From Rhodoferax sp. (GTDB lineage Bacteria > Pseudomonadota > Gammaproteobacteria > Burkholderiales > Burkholderiaceae_C): a stretch of DNA of 64,000 nucleotides. A model generated the notes under the pieces. That model was not told the origin of the DNA. It saw nothing but the letters and a program-made list of their open reading frames with translations, and did no database searches. Position numbers and translations under genes: made by a program. Below are positions 37,173 to 45,509 of the stretch, piece by piece (position 1 is the stretch's first letter; every line of letters begins with the position of its first letter). Location: contig JARWZT010000016.1 of NCBI GenBank assembly GCA_029866205.1, positions 175,979 to 239,978 of the forward strand. The letters run 5' to 3'.

Positions 37173-38582
37173 ATGCTGAGCCGCCAACACGACCCCATCA
37201 TCGCCATTGCCACCGCTCCTGGTCGCGGTGCGGTGGGCATTGTGCGGGTCAGCGGCAAAGACCTTTCGCCGCTGGTGCGCGCTTGGTTGGGACGTGATTT
37301 GCGCGCGCGCGAGGCAACCTATTTGTCTTTCCCCGATGCCCAAGGTATGCCCATCGACCAGGGACTGGCGCTGTATTTCCCGGCGCCGCATTCGTTTACC
37401 GGCGAAGACGTGCTCGAACTCCAAGCCCACGGCGGCCCCGTCGTGCTGCAATTGCTCGTGGCGCGCTGTCTGGCGCTTTCCCAAGAGGATGCAGCGTCCG
37501 CCGGCACTTCCGTGTTGCCGCGCTTGCGGCTGGCGCAGCCGGGCGAATTTACCGAGCGTGCGTTTTTAAATGACAAGATCGATCTGGCCCAAGCAGAAGC
37601 GATCGCCGACCTGATAGACGCCAGCACCGAGGCCGCCGCCCGCAGTGCCACCGCCTCGCTGTCGGGCGCATTTTCCAAACAGGTCCATGGATTACTGGAG
37701 GCCCTGGTGCGTCTGCGCATGTTGGTCGAGGCGACACTGGATTTTCCGGAAGAGGAAATCGACTTTTTGCAACGTGCCGATGCCCAGGGTCAGCTCTCGC
37801 GATTGCAAGCCGCATTGCAAGCACTGCAACAACAAGCGACCCAAGGTGCACTGCTGCGCGAAGGTATTCAGGTGGTCATCGCCGGTCAGCCCAATGCGGG
37901 CAAATCTTCGCTGCTCAACGCCTTGGCCGGGGCGGAGCTGGCCATCGTCACCCCGATTGCCGGCACGACGCGGGACAAAGTGGAGCAAACCATACAGATT
38001 GACGGCGTCCCCGTGCATGTGGTGGACACCGCCGGCCTGCGTGAGAGCGCCGATGAGGTGGAAAAAATTGGCATTGAACGCGCTTGGGGGGCCATTGAAG
38101 GCGCCGATGCGGTGCTTTTTCTGCACGACCTGACCCGATGTGCGCGCGCCGAATACGCGCAAGCCGATCTTCAAATTGCCGCACTGCTGGCCCAAAAAAT
38201 CGGGCATCAGGTGCCCGTGATCGATATCTGGAACAAAGCCGATGCGGTAACCGATGGCCCCGCGCCCGAGGGCGGTATCCGTCTGTCCGCCAAAACCGGG
38301 TCCGGGCTGGATGCGCTGCGCGCTGCGCTGCTGCACGCCGCGGGCTGGCAAGCCTCAAGCGGCAGTCTGTTCATGGCCCGCGAGCGCCATGTGCAGGCGT
38401 TGCGCCAAGTCGATGCGCATTTGATGGAGGCCGCCGCCCACCTGTCTCAAAACGCCCAAGCGCTCGACTTGCTGGCTGAGGAGCTGCGACTGGCGCAAAA
38501 CGCCTTGAACGAGATCACCGGGGCTTTCAGTTCGGACGATTTGCTGGGGGTGATTTTTTCGAGTTTTTGTATTGGCAAGTGA
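37173..38582 (+). CDS. mnmE: tRNA uridine-5-carboxymethylaminomethyl(34) synthesis GTPase MnmE
   Basis: 469 residues. N-terminal tetrahydrofolate-binding domain starts [22 protein letters not shown]; the helical domain contains the [27 protein letters not shown] stretch; the G domain has [14 protein letters not shown] (P-loop), [18 protein letters not shown] and WNKAD (NKxD-type); the C-terminus CIGK carries the conserved Cys. With MnmG it modifies wobble U34 in tRNAs. Its usual position after yidC is kept. Confidence 0.97.
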   Translation: MLSRQHDPIIAIATAPGRGAVGIVRVSGKDLSPLVRAWLGRDLRAREATYLSFPDAQGMPIDQGLALYFPAPHSFTGEDVLELQAHGGPVVLQLLVARCLALSQEDAASAGTSVLPRLRLAQPGEFTERAFLNDKIDLAQAEAIADLIDASTEAAARSATASLSGAFSKQVHGLLEALVRLRMLVEATLDFPEEEIDFLQRADAQGQLSRLQAALQALQQQATQGALLREGIQVVIAGQPNAGKSSLLNALAGAELAIVTPIAGTTRDKVEQTIQIDGVPVHVVDTAGLRESADEVEKIGIERAWGAIEGADAVLFLHDLTRCARAEYAQADLQIAALLAQKIGHQVPVIDIWNKADAVTDGPAPEGGIRLSAKTGSGLDALRAALLHAAGWQASSGSLFMARERHVQALRQVDAHLMEAAAHLSQNAQALDLLAEELRLAQNALNEITGAFSSDDLLGVIFSSFCIGK

Positions 38583-38597
38583 GCCATTCGACGGATT

Positions 38598-39152
38598 TCA
38601 GTGCCCGGCAAAATCCAGCAATGTGAACAGCGGCATGCCGGTGGCGCGCAGTTTGTCAGAGCCTCCAAGCTCGGGCAGGTCCACGATGGCCGCACCCTCC
38701 ATTACCGTGGCACCCAGGCGTTCCAGCAGCTTTTTGCCCGCCATCATGGTGCCACCCGTGGCGATCAGGTCGTCAATCAAGAGCACGCGCTGATTCGGCT
38801 TGACCGCATCAGTGTGCAGTTCCACCGTTGCATTGCCGTACTCGAGTTCATAGGTTTCCTCCACCGTGGTGAAGGGCAACTTGCCCTTTTTTCGGATCGG
38901 CACGAAGCCGATGTTGAGCTCATAAGCCACTACCGCACCCAGAATAAAGCCGCGCGCGTCCAGTCCGGCCACAACGTCGGGGCGGCGTTCGGCATCCATA
39001 TAGCGGTGAACAAAGGCATCGATCAGGACCCGAAATACCTTGGCGTCTTGCAGTAGCGGCGTGATGTCGCGAAATTGCACACCCGGTGCGGGCCAATCGG
39101 ACACCGTGCGGATATGGGAGCGAAGGTAGTCGGTAACGTGGGTGTGTTGCAT
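38598..39152 (-). CDS. apt: Adenine phosphoribosyltransferase
   Basis: 184 residues. [49 protein letters not shown] and the PRPP loop [17 protein letters not shown] are all characteristic. It salvages adenine to AMP. Convergent with mnmE with a 15-bp gap; divergent from kdsD. Confidence 0.95.
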   Translation of the reverse strand: MQHTHVTDYLRSHIRTVSDWPAPGVQFRDITPLLQDAKVFRVLIDAFVHRYMDAERRPDVVAGLDARGFILGAVVAYELNIGFVPIRKKGKLPFTTVEETYELEYGNATVELHTDAVKPNQRVLLIDDLIATGGTMMAGKKLLERLGATVMEGAAIVDLPELGGSDKLRATGMPLFTLLDFAGH

Positions 39153-39243
39153 GGCGTGTGCAGTCAGGATGGGTCATCAGGCGTCTGGGCAACGTCCGCT
39201 AATCGCCGCTTTCCATGGGTATGCGGCCTGGCTATTGTGACCG

Positions 39244-39273
39244 TTGACGGCGCCAAGATGGTCGATCTATAAA
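39244..39273 (+). promoter_or_regulatory. Promoter of kdsD, predicting a near-leaderless mRNA
   Basis: TTGACG (39244-39249), 18-bp spacer, TATAAA (39268-39273). The start codon ATG is at 39282, about where transcription should begin. No Shine-Dalgarno fits between. Confidence 0.55.
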
Positions 39274-39281
39274 ATGCCGCG

Positions 39282-40283
39282 ATGACTCCCACCCTCTCCG
39301 ATTTGTCAGGCCTTGCGTCTCAGCGCGCACTGGCGCTGGCGCATGCCACCTTCGATGTTGAAGCCGCGGCGGTGCTGGGGCTGAAGTCCCGTTTGGGCGA
39401 CTCCTTTGGGCAGGCCGTAGCCCTCATGCTGGCGATTCCCGGACGCGTGGTGGTCATGGGCATGGGCAAAAGCGGGCATGTCGGGCGAAAAATCGCGGCC
39501 ACCCTGGCTTCGACCGGTACGCCAGCCCTGTTCGTCCACCCGGCCGAAGCCAGCCACGGCGACTTGGGTATGGTGACCGCGCAAGACCTGGTTCTCATGA
39601 TTTCAAACAGCGGTGAGTCACAAGAAATCAGCGCCATTGTTCCGGTGCTCAAGCGCCTTGGTACGCCCTTGGTTGCCATGACCGGCAACCCGGACTCCAG
39701 CATGGCCCAGCACGCCAACCTCTGGCTGAATACCGCCGTGGACAAGGAAGCCTGCCCGCTCAATCTCGCGCCTACGGCCAGTACCACAGCACAACTGGCC
39801 ATGGGCGACGCACTCGCCGTTGCGCTGCTCGATGCGCGCGGGTTCAAAGCCGAAGACTTTGCCCGCTCCCACCCGGGTGGCGCGCTTGGGCGCAAACTGC
39901 TGACCCATGTCAGTGACGTCATGCGCGCTGGCGACGCTGTGCCGCGCGTTGCACCTGACGCCAGCTTTAGCGATCTGATGCGCGAAATGAGCGCCAAAGG
40001 CCTGGGGGCTACCGCAGTGGTGGACGCGCAAGGCGGCGTGCTCGGGATTTTTACGGATGGCGATTTGCGCCGCTGGGTTGAGCGCGGCGTGGACTTGCGC
40101 AACAAAACCGCCCAAGACGTCATGCACCCCCAGCCCGCAACCATTGCCGTAGACGCGTTGGCAGTGGACGCGGTGGAGTTGATGGAGCGGCGCAAAATTA
40201 CCAGTGTGCTGGTCGTCGACGCCGCTGGACAGCTGTGTGGCGCCGTCAATACCAACGACCTGATGCGGGCCAAAGTCATATGA
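39282..40283 (+). CDS. kdsD: Arabinose-5-phosphate isomerase (KdsD/KpsF/GutQ)
   Basis: 333 residues: SIS domain with VVVMGMGKSGHVGRKIAATLASTGTPALFVHPAEASHGDLGM and ISNSGESQEI, then tandem CBS domains (about 205-330) containing LGIFTDGDLRRW. It converts ribulose 5-phosphate to arabinose 5-phosphate, the first step to Kdo of LPS. The TGA overlaps the kdsC ATG. First gene of kdsD-kdsC-lptC. Confidence 0.96.
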   Translation: MTPTLSDLSGLASQRALALAHATFDVEAAAVLGLKSRLGDSFGQAVALMLAIPGRVVVMGMGKSGHVGRKIAATLASTGTPALFVHPAEASHGDLGMVTAQDLVLMISNSGESQEISAIVPVLKRLGTPLVAMTGNPDSSMAQHANLWLNTAVDKEACPLNLAPTASTTAQLAMGDALAVALLDARGFKAEDFARSHPGGALGRKLLTHVSDVMRAGDAVPRVAPDASFSDLMREMSAKGLGATAVVDAQGGVLGIFTDGDLRRWVERGVDLRNKTAQDVMHPQPATIAVDALAVDAVELMERRKITSVLVVDAAGQLCGAVNTNDLMRAKVI

Positions 40284-40828
40284 CCGGCATCGTCCTGCCT
40301 TACGCAGCCGAACTGCTGCTGCGTGCCAAGCGCGTCAAAGTCGTTTTCTTCGACGTCGATGGGGTCTTGACCGACGGCGGCTTGCTGTATTCGGAAACCG
40401 GAGAAACACTCAAGCGCTTTCACACGCTGGACGGCCACGGTTTGAAAATGCTGCAAAAGGCCGGCATCACACCTGCGGTGATCACCGGGCGAGATTCGGC
40501 ACCCCTGCGCACCCGCCTGCAGGCCTTGGGCATCACCGAGGTTCACTTTGGAACGGAAGACAAACGCCCGGCGGCAGAGAGCACCTTGTCGGCGCTTGGT
40601 CTGGACTGGAGCCAGGCGGCTGCCATGGGGGACGACTGGCCCGACCTGCCCATGATGCGCCGGGCGGCCTTGGCCTGCGCGCCTGCCAACGCCCACGCGG
40701 AGGTACTGGCCCAGGCCCATTTCGTCACCACGCGTCATGGCGGCCACGGTGCGGTGCGCGAGCTCTGCGATGTGCTCTTGACCGCCAGCGGGCACTACGG
40801 AGCGCTTTTGGCGGGATACCAGCAGTGA
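40280..40828 (+). CDS. kdsC: 3-deoxy-D-manno-octulosonate-8-phosphate phosphatase
   Basis: 182 residues, HAD C0 type. VVFFDVDGVLTDGGLLYSE holds the Asp nucleophile and acid, ITGRDSAPL the second motif, KRPA a Lys motif and MGDDWPDLPMM the Mg-binding acidic pair. It releases Kdo from Kdo 8-phosphate. Four-base overlaps on both sides (ATGA with kdsD, GTGA with lptC) show tight translational coupling. Confidence 0.95.
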   Translation: MTGIVLPYAAELLLRAKRVKVVFFDVDGVLTDGGLLYSETGETLKRFHTLDGHGLKMLQKAGITPAVITGRDSAPLRTRLQALGITEVHFGTEDKRPAAESTLSALGLDWSQAAAMGDDWPDLPMMRRAALACAPANAHAEVLAQAHFVTTRHGGHGAVRELCDVLLTASGHYGALLAGYQQ

Positions 40829-41445
40829 AGCCCTTGCTGCCCGCACTCTGGGACCGATTTTTGTTGTCCTTGCCCTTGGCCCTTATGTTGGTTTTGGCCT
40901 TGGGCAGTTATTGGCTGGTTCGTACAACGCCGCAAACCCCCGCACCTGCACCCGCGCCGGTAGTGGGTCACACGCCCGACTACTTCATGAAGGAATTTTC
41001 CATAAAAAGCTTTGACAGCACGGGCCGCCTGCATGCCGAGGTCACCGGGGCTGAAGCGCGACATTACGCCGATACCCAATGGACCGAAATCGATGCGATT
41101 GCCCTCAAGTCCGTCGATGACACCGGCCGCTTGAGCCGTGCGTCCGCCGCGCGGGGGCTCACCAACGAAGACGCCAGTGAAGTGCAGCTCTTGGGCCAGG
41201 CGCTCATCGTGCGTGAGGCCAAGGTCACATCCGCGAACCGCACCGATCAGCGCTTGGAGTTTCGGGGGGAGTTTTTGCACGTCTTTGTGAAGCAAGAGGT
41301 GGTCCGTTCGCACTTGCCTGTGGAGTTGCGCCATGGCGCGCATCGATTCACCGCAGACGCACTGGACTATGACAATGTCACACAAGTGGCGCAGCTCACC
41401 GGGCGGGTACACGCCACGCTTGCACCCGCCAACGCGGGGCCTTAA
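40825..41445 (+). CDS. lptC: LPS export ABC transporter periplasmic protein LptC
   Basis: 206 residues with a GTG start overlapping the kdsC stop. An N-terminal anchor helix (about 12-33) is followed by a Pro/Ala linker and a beta-jellyroll: DYFMKEFSIKSFDSTGRLHAEVTGAEARHY, FRGEFLHVFVKQEVVRSHLPVELRHGAHRFTADALDYDN. It links the LptB2FG engine to LptA. Normally lptA and lptB follow; here a terminator and an opposite-strand gene come next. Confidence 0.9.
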   Translation: MKPLLPALWDRFLLSLPLALMLVLALGSYWLVRTTPQTPAPAPAPVVGHTPDYFMKEFSIKSFDSTGRLHAEVTGAEARHYADTQWTEIDAIALKSVDDTGRLSRASAARGLTNEDASEVQLLGQALIVREAKVTSANRTDQRLEFRGEFLHVFVKQEVVRSHLPVELRHGAHRFTADALDYDNVTQVAQLTGRVHATLAPANAGP

Positions 41446-41498
41446 AGCAGCCCCACTGGCTTTTTTGAACCCGCGCTGCAGACGCTGATTTGCAGGCA

Positions 41499-41530
41499 TA
41501 AAAAAAGGGTCCCGAAGGACCCTGATCTTT
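41499..41530. terminator. Bidirectional terminator between lptC and the RNA-binding protein gene
   Basis: AGGGTCC (41506-41512), CGAA, GGACCCT (41517-41523). On the minus strand the loop is UUCG closed by C-G, the ultra-stable tetraloop, and TTTTTTAT follows. On the plus strand GATCTTTTT follows. It serves both convergent genes. Confidence 0.88.
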
Positions 41531-41567
41531 TTGCGTTGGCCTGATGCCAACACGGTGCTGTCGATGA

Positions 41568-42017
41568 TTAGTAGCCGCCGCCGCCGGAGCGTCCGCCGCC
41601 ATAGCCACCACCGCCTCCAGAGCGTCCGCCGCCAGCGCCGCCGCCGTAGCCGCCACCGCCGCCAGCACCACCGTAGCCGCCGCCACCGGAACGACCAGCG
41701 CCGCCGCCGTAGCCACCGCCGCCAGCGCCGCCACCGAAGCCGCCGCCACCGGTACGGGGAGGACGAGGCTCCATCGGACGGGCTTCATTCACCACCAGAC
41801 CACGACCGCCAAATTGTTGGCCGTTCATGCCGTTGATAGCTGCTTGTGCTTCAGCATCGCTGCCCATTTCCACAAAGCCGAAGCCCTTGGAACGGCCAGT
41901 GTCACGTTCCATCATGACTTTGGCGCTGGAAACGGAACCGTGTGCTGCAAAAGCTTGTTGCAGGTCTTCGTCACGGAAAGAATAAGGCAGATTGCCTACG
42001 TAAAGTTTGTTGCCCAT
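41568..42017 (-). CDS. Cold-shock-type RNA-binding protein: one RRM plus glycine-rich tail
   Basis: 149 residues. RRM about 1-80 with RNP2 KLYVGNLPYSF and RNP1 KGFGFVEM; then a Gly/Tyr/Arg-rich low-complexity tail of repeats such as GGGGYGGG and GRSGGGG, a likely flexible RNA-binding or phase-separating arm. These bacterial Rbp proteins are often cold-induced. Shine-Dalgarno GAGGAG precedes the ATG (42015-42017) but lies in a predicted hairpin. The leader is long and A/T-rich, as in cold-shock genes. Confidence 0.93.
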   Translation of the reverse strand: MGNKLYVGNLPYSFRDEDLQQAFAAHGSVSSAKVMMERDTGRSKGFGFVEMGSDAEAQAAINGMNGQQFGGRGLVVNEARPMEPRPPRTGGGGFGGGAGGGGYGGGAGRSGGGGYGGAGGGGGYGGGAGGGRSGGGGGYGGGRSGGGGY

Positions 42018-42021
42018 GAAA

Positions 42022-42057
42022 GGACTCCTCAAAATAACTCAAAACGCGATGGAGTCC
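42022..42057 (-). promoter_or_regulatory. mRNA hairpin sequestering the Shine-Dalgarno of the RNA-binding protein
   Basis: In the mRNA, GGACTCC (complement of 42051-42057) pairs perfectly with GGAGTCC (complement of 42022-42028), which contains the GGAG of the ribosome-binding site, across a 22-nt A/U-rich loop. It ends 4 nt before the ATG. Control by temperature or by the protein itself is inferred. Confidence 0.55.
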
Positions 42058-42267
42058 AAAACCGCAATCAACAAACCAATAAAGACTTAGAGCAGACGCG
42101 AAACTGACCAATCACCGCAAACCTGCCATGCCGATAAGACGGCAAAGCGGAATCATTATGCGCTTATTCACGCAATGTGGACTGTTTTTTTGCAAATTGC
42201 CTTACAAAAGAAAGCTTTTTACTGACAAGCGTCACATTTTTTGCGTCATTTTTGCAATTTTGCAGAC

Positions 42268-43470
42268 TTACCAGTTCGATTCACGCTCAGGGGATGCGCT
42301 GATTTTGTGGGTCGACAAGTCTGCGCCGTCAAACTCTTCCTCTTGACTCATGCGCAAACCGACCGTCATTTTGAGCAGGCCGTAGACGGCAAATCCGCCC
42401 GCCAGTGCCCAAACCACGCCCATGGCGGTGCCGATCAACTGCGCCTCCAACGACACGCCGCCCAGTCCTCCCAGCGTCTGACTTCCAAAGATGCCGGCGG
42501 CCAACCCGCCCCAGGTGCCGCACAGTCCATGCAGGGGCCACACACCCAGTACATCGTCAATCTTCCATTTGTTTTGGGTCAGCGTGAACATATAGACAAA
42601 TATCGCGCCTGCGATAGCCCCCACCACCAACGCACCCAGCGGGTGCATCAGATCTGAGCCAGCGCAAACCGCCACCAAGCCGGCCAAGGGCCCGTTGTGC
42701 AAAAACCCGGGATCGTTTTTACCCACCCACAGCGCCGCCAACGTGCCGCCGACCATCGCCATCAGGGAGTTGACCGCGACCAGTCCGGAGATCTTGTCCA
42801 GGGTTTGTGCGCTCATGACGTTAAAGCCGAACCAACCCACGGTCAATATCCAGGCTCCCAGGGCCAGAAAAGGAATGCTGGAGGGCGGGTGCGCAGAAAT
42901 GGCGCCATCCTTGCGGTAGCGGTTACTGCGCGCGCCCAACAACAAAACCGCGCCCAGGGCGATCCAGCCACCCACGGCATGGACTACCACGCTGCCTGCA
43001 AAATCGTGAAATTCGGCACCGGTGCGGGCTTTGATCCAAGCTTGCACGCCAAATTGCTGGTTCCAGGCCAATCCTTCAAACACCGGGTAGACCAGACCCA
43101 CAATGACGGCGGTGGCCATGAGCTGGGGCCAAAACTTGGCGCGTTCCGCAATCCCGCCCGAGATGATGGCTGGAATCGCCGCGGCAAAGGTGAGCAGGAA
43201 GAAGAACTTCACCAAGTCATAACCACTCTTGGCGGCGAGTTGCTCTGCTCCCACAAAAAAGTGCGTCCCATAGGCCACCGTGTAGCCCACCAGAAAGTAG
43301 GCGATGGTGGAGACTGAAAAGTCCGCCAAAATTTTGACCAGCGCGTTCACCTGGTTTTTGCGGCGGACGGTGCCTAGCTCCAGAAATGCAAATCCGGCGT
43401 GCATGGCGAGCACCATAACTGCGCCCAACAGAATGAACAAAGCGTCGGCGCCCTGTTTTAGTGCTTCCAT
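42268..43470 (-). CDS. amtB: Ammonium transporter (Amt/MEP family)
   Basis: 400 residues, about eleven helices with no long signal extension. LGAVMVLAMHAGFAFLELGTVRRKNQVN opens the family; DFAGSVVVHAVGGWIALGAVLLLGAR and WPLHGLCGTWGG hold the twin pore His residues; SGGIAERAKF and GWFGFNVMSAQ are typical. It carries ammonium or NH3 inward. The usual glnK partner is absent. A near-consensus sigma-54 promoter upstream indicates nitrogen control. Confidence 0.95.
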   Translation of the reverse strand: MEALKQGADALFILLGAVMVLAMHAGFAFLELGTVRRKNQVNALVKILADFSVSTIAYFLVGYTVAYGTHFFVGAEQLAAKSGYDLVKFFFLLTFAAAIPAIISGGIAERAKFWPQLMATAVIVGLVYPVFEGLAWNQQFGVQAWIKARTGAEFHDFAGSVVVHAVGGWIALGAVLLLGARSNRYRKDGAISAHPPSSIPFLALGAWILTVGWFGFNVMSAQTLDKISGLVAVNSLMAMVGGTLAALWVGKNDPGFLHNGPLAGLVAVCAGSDLMHPLGALVVGAIAGAIFVYMFTLTQNKWKIDDVLGVWPLHGLCGTWGGLAAGIFGSQTLGGLGGVSLEAQLIGTAMGVVWALAGGFAVYGLLKMTVGLRMSQEEEFDGADLSTHKISASPERESNW

Positions 43471-43501
43471 AATTTACCCTTGAGAAAAATTGCCTGTTAT
43501 T

Positions 43502-43535
43502 GGTGCAAAAAGAGTGATTTAAAAAATTTTGCACC
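43502..43535. promoter_or_regulatory. Inverted repeat in the amtB leader
   Basis: GGTGCAAAA (43502-43510) and TTTTGCACC (43527-43535) are perfect arms with a 16-bp A/T-rich spacer. GGTGCA/TGCACC are NtrC half-sites but in inside-out order, and they lie downstream of the predicted sigma-54 start, so a 5' leader hairpin or repressor site is as likely as an enhancer. Confidence 0.45.
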
Positions 43536-43542
43536 GAAATAA

Positions 43543-43558
43543 AGCAAATATCACGCCA
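43543..43558 (-). promoter_or_regulatory. Sigma-54 promoter of amtB
   Basis: Minus-strand TGGCGTGATATTTGCT matches the RpoN consensus TGGCACG-N4-TTGCW with GG at 43557-43556 and GC at 43545-43544, exactly 10 bp between. It lies 73 bp before the amtB ATG. Confidence 0.75.
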
Positions 43559-43621
43559 GAGTGATCGCTCCGCTGTGTTGTGGTGCGATGACCGGGTCGC
43601 CGGCTTGGGTACCATTGAGCA

Positions 43622-44182
43622 ATGGAAGCATTTTTAGTGTCTACGGGCATCGTGGCTTTGGCCGAAATAGGCGACAAAACCCAACTCTTGGCGCTGATCT
43701 TGGCCTTACGCTTTCGCAAGCCTTGGCCGATCGTGCTGGGGATTTTGGTGGCCACGCTGGCCAACCATGGATTGGCGGGCGCAGTGGGTGCGTGGGTTAC
43801 GACCTTTGTCGGGCCGCAGATCTTGCGCTGGGTGCTTGCCGCGTCTTTCATTGGCATGGCGGTGTGGATGCTGATCCCTGACAAGATGGACGACGAAGAG
43901 GCCGACGCCGCGCCGCGCTGGGGCGTTTTTGGCACCACGGTGGTGGCATTTTTTTTGGCCGAGATGGGCGACAAGACGCAAATTGCCACCGTCATGTTGG
44001 CAGCCCAATACCAAGCGTACTTTTATGTGGTGGCGGGCACCACCTTAGGCATGATGCTGGCCAATGCACCGGTGGTCTGGCTGGGCGAGCGCATGACGCG
44101 CCTGGTGCCTATGCGCTGGGTCCATGTTGTCTCAGCGCTGGTGTTTGCCACCTTGGGTGTGGTCGCGCTGGTGGCGGGCTGA
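43622..44182 (+). CDS. GDT1/TMEM165 (UPF0016) family divalent-cation transporter
   Basis: 186 residues with six helices in two repeats, each with the signature E-x-G-D-K-T-Q (EIGDKTQ near residue 15, EMGDKTQ near 118). Bacterial members such as MneA of Vibrio export Mn2+, and eukaryotic GDT1 proteins move Ca2+/Mn2+ for H+. The substrate here is thus probably manganese or calcium. No yybP-ykoY manganese riboswitch was found upstream. Divergent from amtB. Confidence 0.88.
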   Translation: MEAFLVSTGIVALAEIGDKTQLLALILALRFRKPWPIVLGILVATLANHGLAGAVGAWVTTFVGPQILRWVLAASFIGMAVWMLIPDKMDDEEADAAPRWGVFGTTVVAFFLAEMGDKTQIATVMLAAQYQAYFYVVAGTTLGMMLANAPVVWLGERMTRLVPMRWVHVVSALVFATLGVVALVAG

Positions 44183-44237
44183 TCTTCGCGCTGTGGCTCT
44201 CCACTGGCGGAGGTGCCGATAAAAATCAGGGCGTTGC

Positions 44238-44243
44238 TATACT
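44238..44243 (+). promoter_or_regulatory. Possible -10 box of the metX leader
   Basis: TATACT at 44238-44243 would start transcription near 44250, just at the 5' edge of the aptamer. The matching -35 region (about 44215-44220) is poor, so activation (for example by MetR) may be needed. Confidence 0.35.
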
Positions 44244-44251
44244 TTCAACAC

Positions 44252-44303
44252 AGCGCCAATTTGCTCCAGCTTGCGGGCGCTCAATAAATACAGCTAAACC
44301 CGG
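44252..44303 (+). promoter_or_regulatory. SAM-II-type riboswitch aptamer
   Basis: P1 pairs AGCGC (44252-44256) with GCGCT (44277-44281). The P1 loop holds CAATTTG and GCTTGC, and the 3' segment TAAATACAGCTAAA (44285-44298) matches the conserved SAM-II tail (UAAAUGUAGCUAAA in the structurally solved metX aptamer). Pseudoknot pairs TTGC with GC(T)AA, with the bulged U contacting SAM in known structures, and TCC with GGA are possible. The location before metX is the expected genetic setting. The assignment is by eye. Confidence 0.8.
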
Positions 44304-44323
44304 ACCCCGCGATCACTCTTTTG

Positions 44324-44357
44324 ACCCGGCCCCGCGTTTGGCGTTGCCGGGTTTTTT
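44324..44357 (+). terminator. Riboswitch-controlled terminator abutting the metX start codon
   Basis: ACCCGGC (44324-44330) pairs with GCCGGGT (44346-44352), followed by TTTTTT (44352-44357) and then directly the metX ATG. The aptamer tail AAACCCGG (44296-44303) is perfectly complementary to CCGGGTTT (44347-44354), so tail and terminator stem are mutually exclusive. Bound SAM would sequester the tail and let the terminator form. Confidence 0.75.
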
Positions 44358-45509
44358 ATGCTGATCGCCACACCCCAATCCATGCACTTTGCCGAGCCGC
44401 TGGCGCTGACCAGTGGCGCGTCCATCCGTGCCTATGACCTGAGTTACGAGACCTATGGCAGCCTCAACGCCGACCGGTCCAACGCGGTGCTGGTCTGCCA
44501 CGCCCTGAATGCCTCGCACCATGTGGCCGGCGTGTATGCGGGCCAGCCAAAGTCGGAGGGCTGGTGGCACAGCATGATCGGTCCGGGCAAGCCGCTGGAT
44601 ACCGACCGCTTTTTTGTCATCGGCATCAATAACCTGGGCTCGTGTTTTGGCTCGACCGGTCCGATGCATGCCAACCCCGACCGGGTGGATGGCCAAGTTT
44701 ATGGGGCGAGCTTTCCGGTGGTGACGGTGGAAGATTGGGTCAATGCGCAGGCCTTGTTGTTGGACCGCTTGGGCATTCAGACCTTGGCAGCGGTGATGGG
44801 CGGCAGCCTGGGCGGCATGCAGGCGTTGGGTTGGGCCTTGCAATACCCAATGCGCTTGCGCCATGCGGTGGTGGTGGCCAGCGCACCCAACCTGACCGCC
44901 GAAAACATCGCCTTCAATGAAGTCGCCCGCCGCGCCATCGTCACCGACCCCGATTTCCATGGCGGCGACTTTTACCAGCATGGCGTCTTGCCCAAACGTG
45001 GCCTGCGCATCGCCCGCATGATCGGCCACATCACCTACCTGAGCGACGACGTGATGAACGAGAAGTTTGGTCGCCAACTCCGCAGCGCGGTATCAGGCGC
45101 CAACGAGGGTAGCTACCGCTACAGCACCCAGGAGGTGGAGTTTCAGATTGAGAGCTACTTGCGCTACCAGGGTGATAAATTTGCGGATTATTTTGATGCC
45201 AACACTTATTTACTGATCACCCGCGCCCTGGACTATTTCGATCCGGCGCGCGCCCACGGTGGTAGCTTGACACAGGCCTTGGCGGGTGCGCAGGCCAAAT
45301 TCCTTTTGGTGAGCTTTGCCACGGATTGGCGCTTTGCCCCGGCGCGCAGCCGCGAGATTGTCAAGGCCTTGTTGGACAACCAGCGCGAGGTGAGCTACGC
45401 CGAAATCGACGCGCCGCACGGGCACGACGCGTTTTTGCTGGACGATGCGCGCTACCACGCCGTGGTGCGGGCCTATTTCAATAACGTGGCGCAAGAGGTA
45501 GGGGCATGA
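44358..45509 (+). CDS. metX: Homoserine O-acetyltransferase
   Basis: 383 residues, alpha/beta hydrolase fold. [57 protein letters not shown], and the nucleophile elbow [10 protein letters not shown] (Ser150) are characteristic; the His is in [10 protein letters not shown]. It acylates homoserine for methionine synthesis (acetyl-CoA, or succinyl-CoA in some MetX proteins). The start follows a terminator U-run with no Shine-Dalgarno, so initiation may be unusual. Operon with metW (ATGA overlap). Confidence 0.95.
   Translation: MLIATPQSMHFAEPLALTSGASIRAYDLSYETYGSLNADRSNAVLVCHALNASHHVAGVYAGQPKSEGWWHSMIGPGKPLDTDRFFVIGINNLGSCFGSTGPMHANPDRVDGQVYGASFPVVTVEDWVNAQALLLDRLGIQTLAAVMGGSLGGMQALGWALQYPMRLRHAVVVASAPNLTAENIAFNEVARRAIVTDPDFHGGDFYQHGVLPKRGLRIARMIGHITYLSDDVMNEKFGRQLRSAVSGANEGSYRYSTQEVEFQIESYLRYQGDKFADYFDANTYLLITRALDYFDPARAHGGSLTQALAGAQAKFLLVSFATDWRFAPARSREIVKALLDNQREVSYAEIDAPHGHDAFLLDDARYHAVVRAYFNNVAQEVGA

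Noticed and set aside
41568..41770. Short GC-rich direct repeats that look like a repeat array
   Set aside because: They encode the glycine-rich tail of the RNA-binding protein; irregular spacing and no unique spacers rule out a CRISPR.
43560..43621. Possible yybP-ykoY manganese riboswitch before the GDT1-family gene
   Set aside because: The leader is too short and lacks the conserved aptamer blocks.
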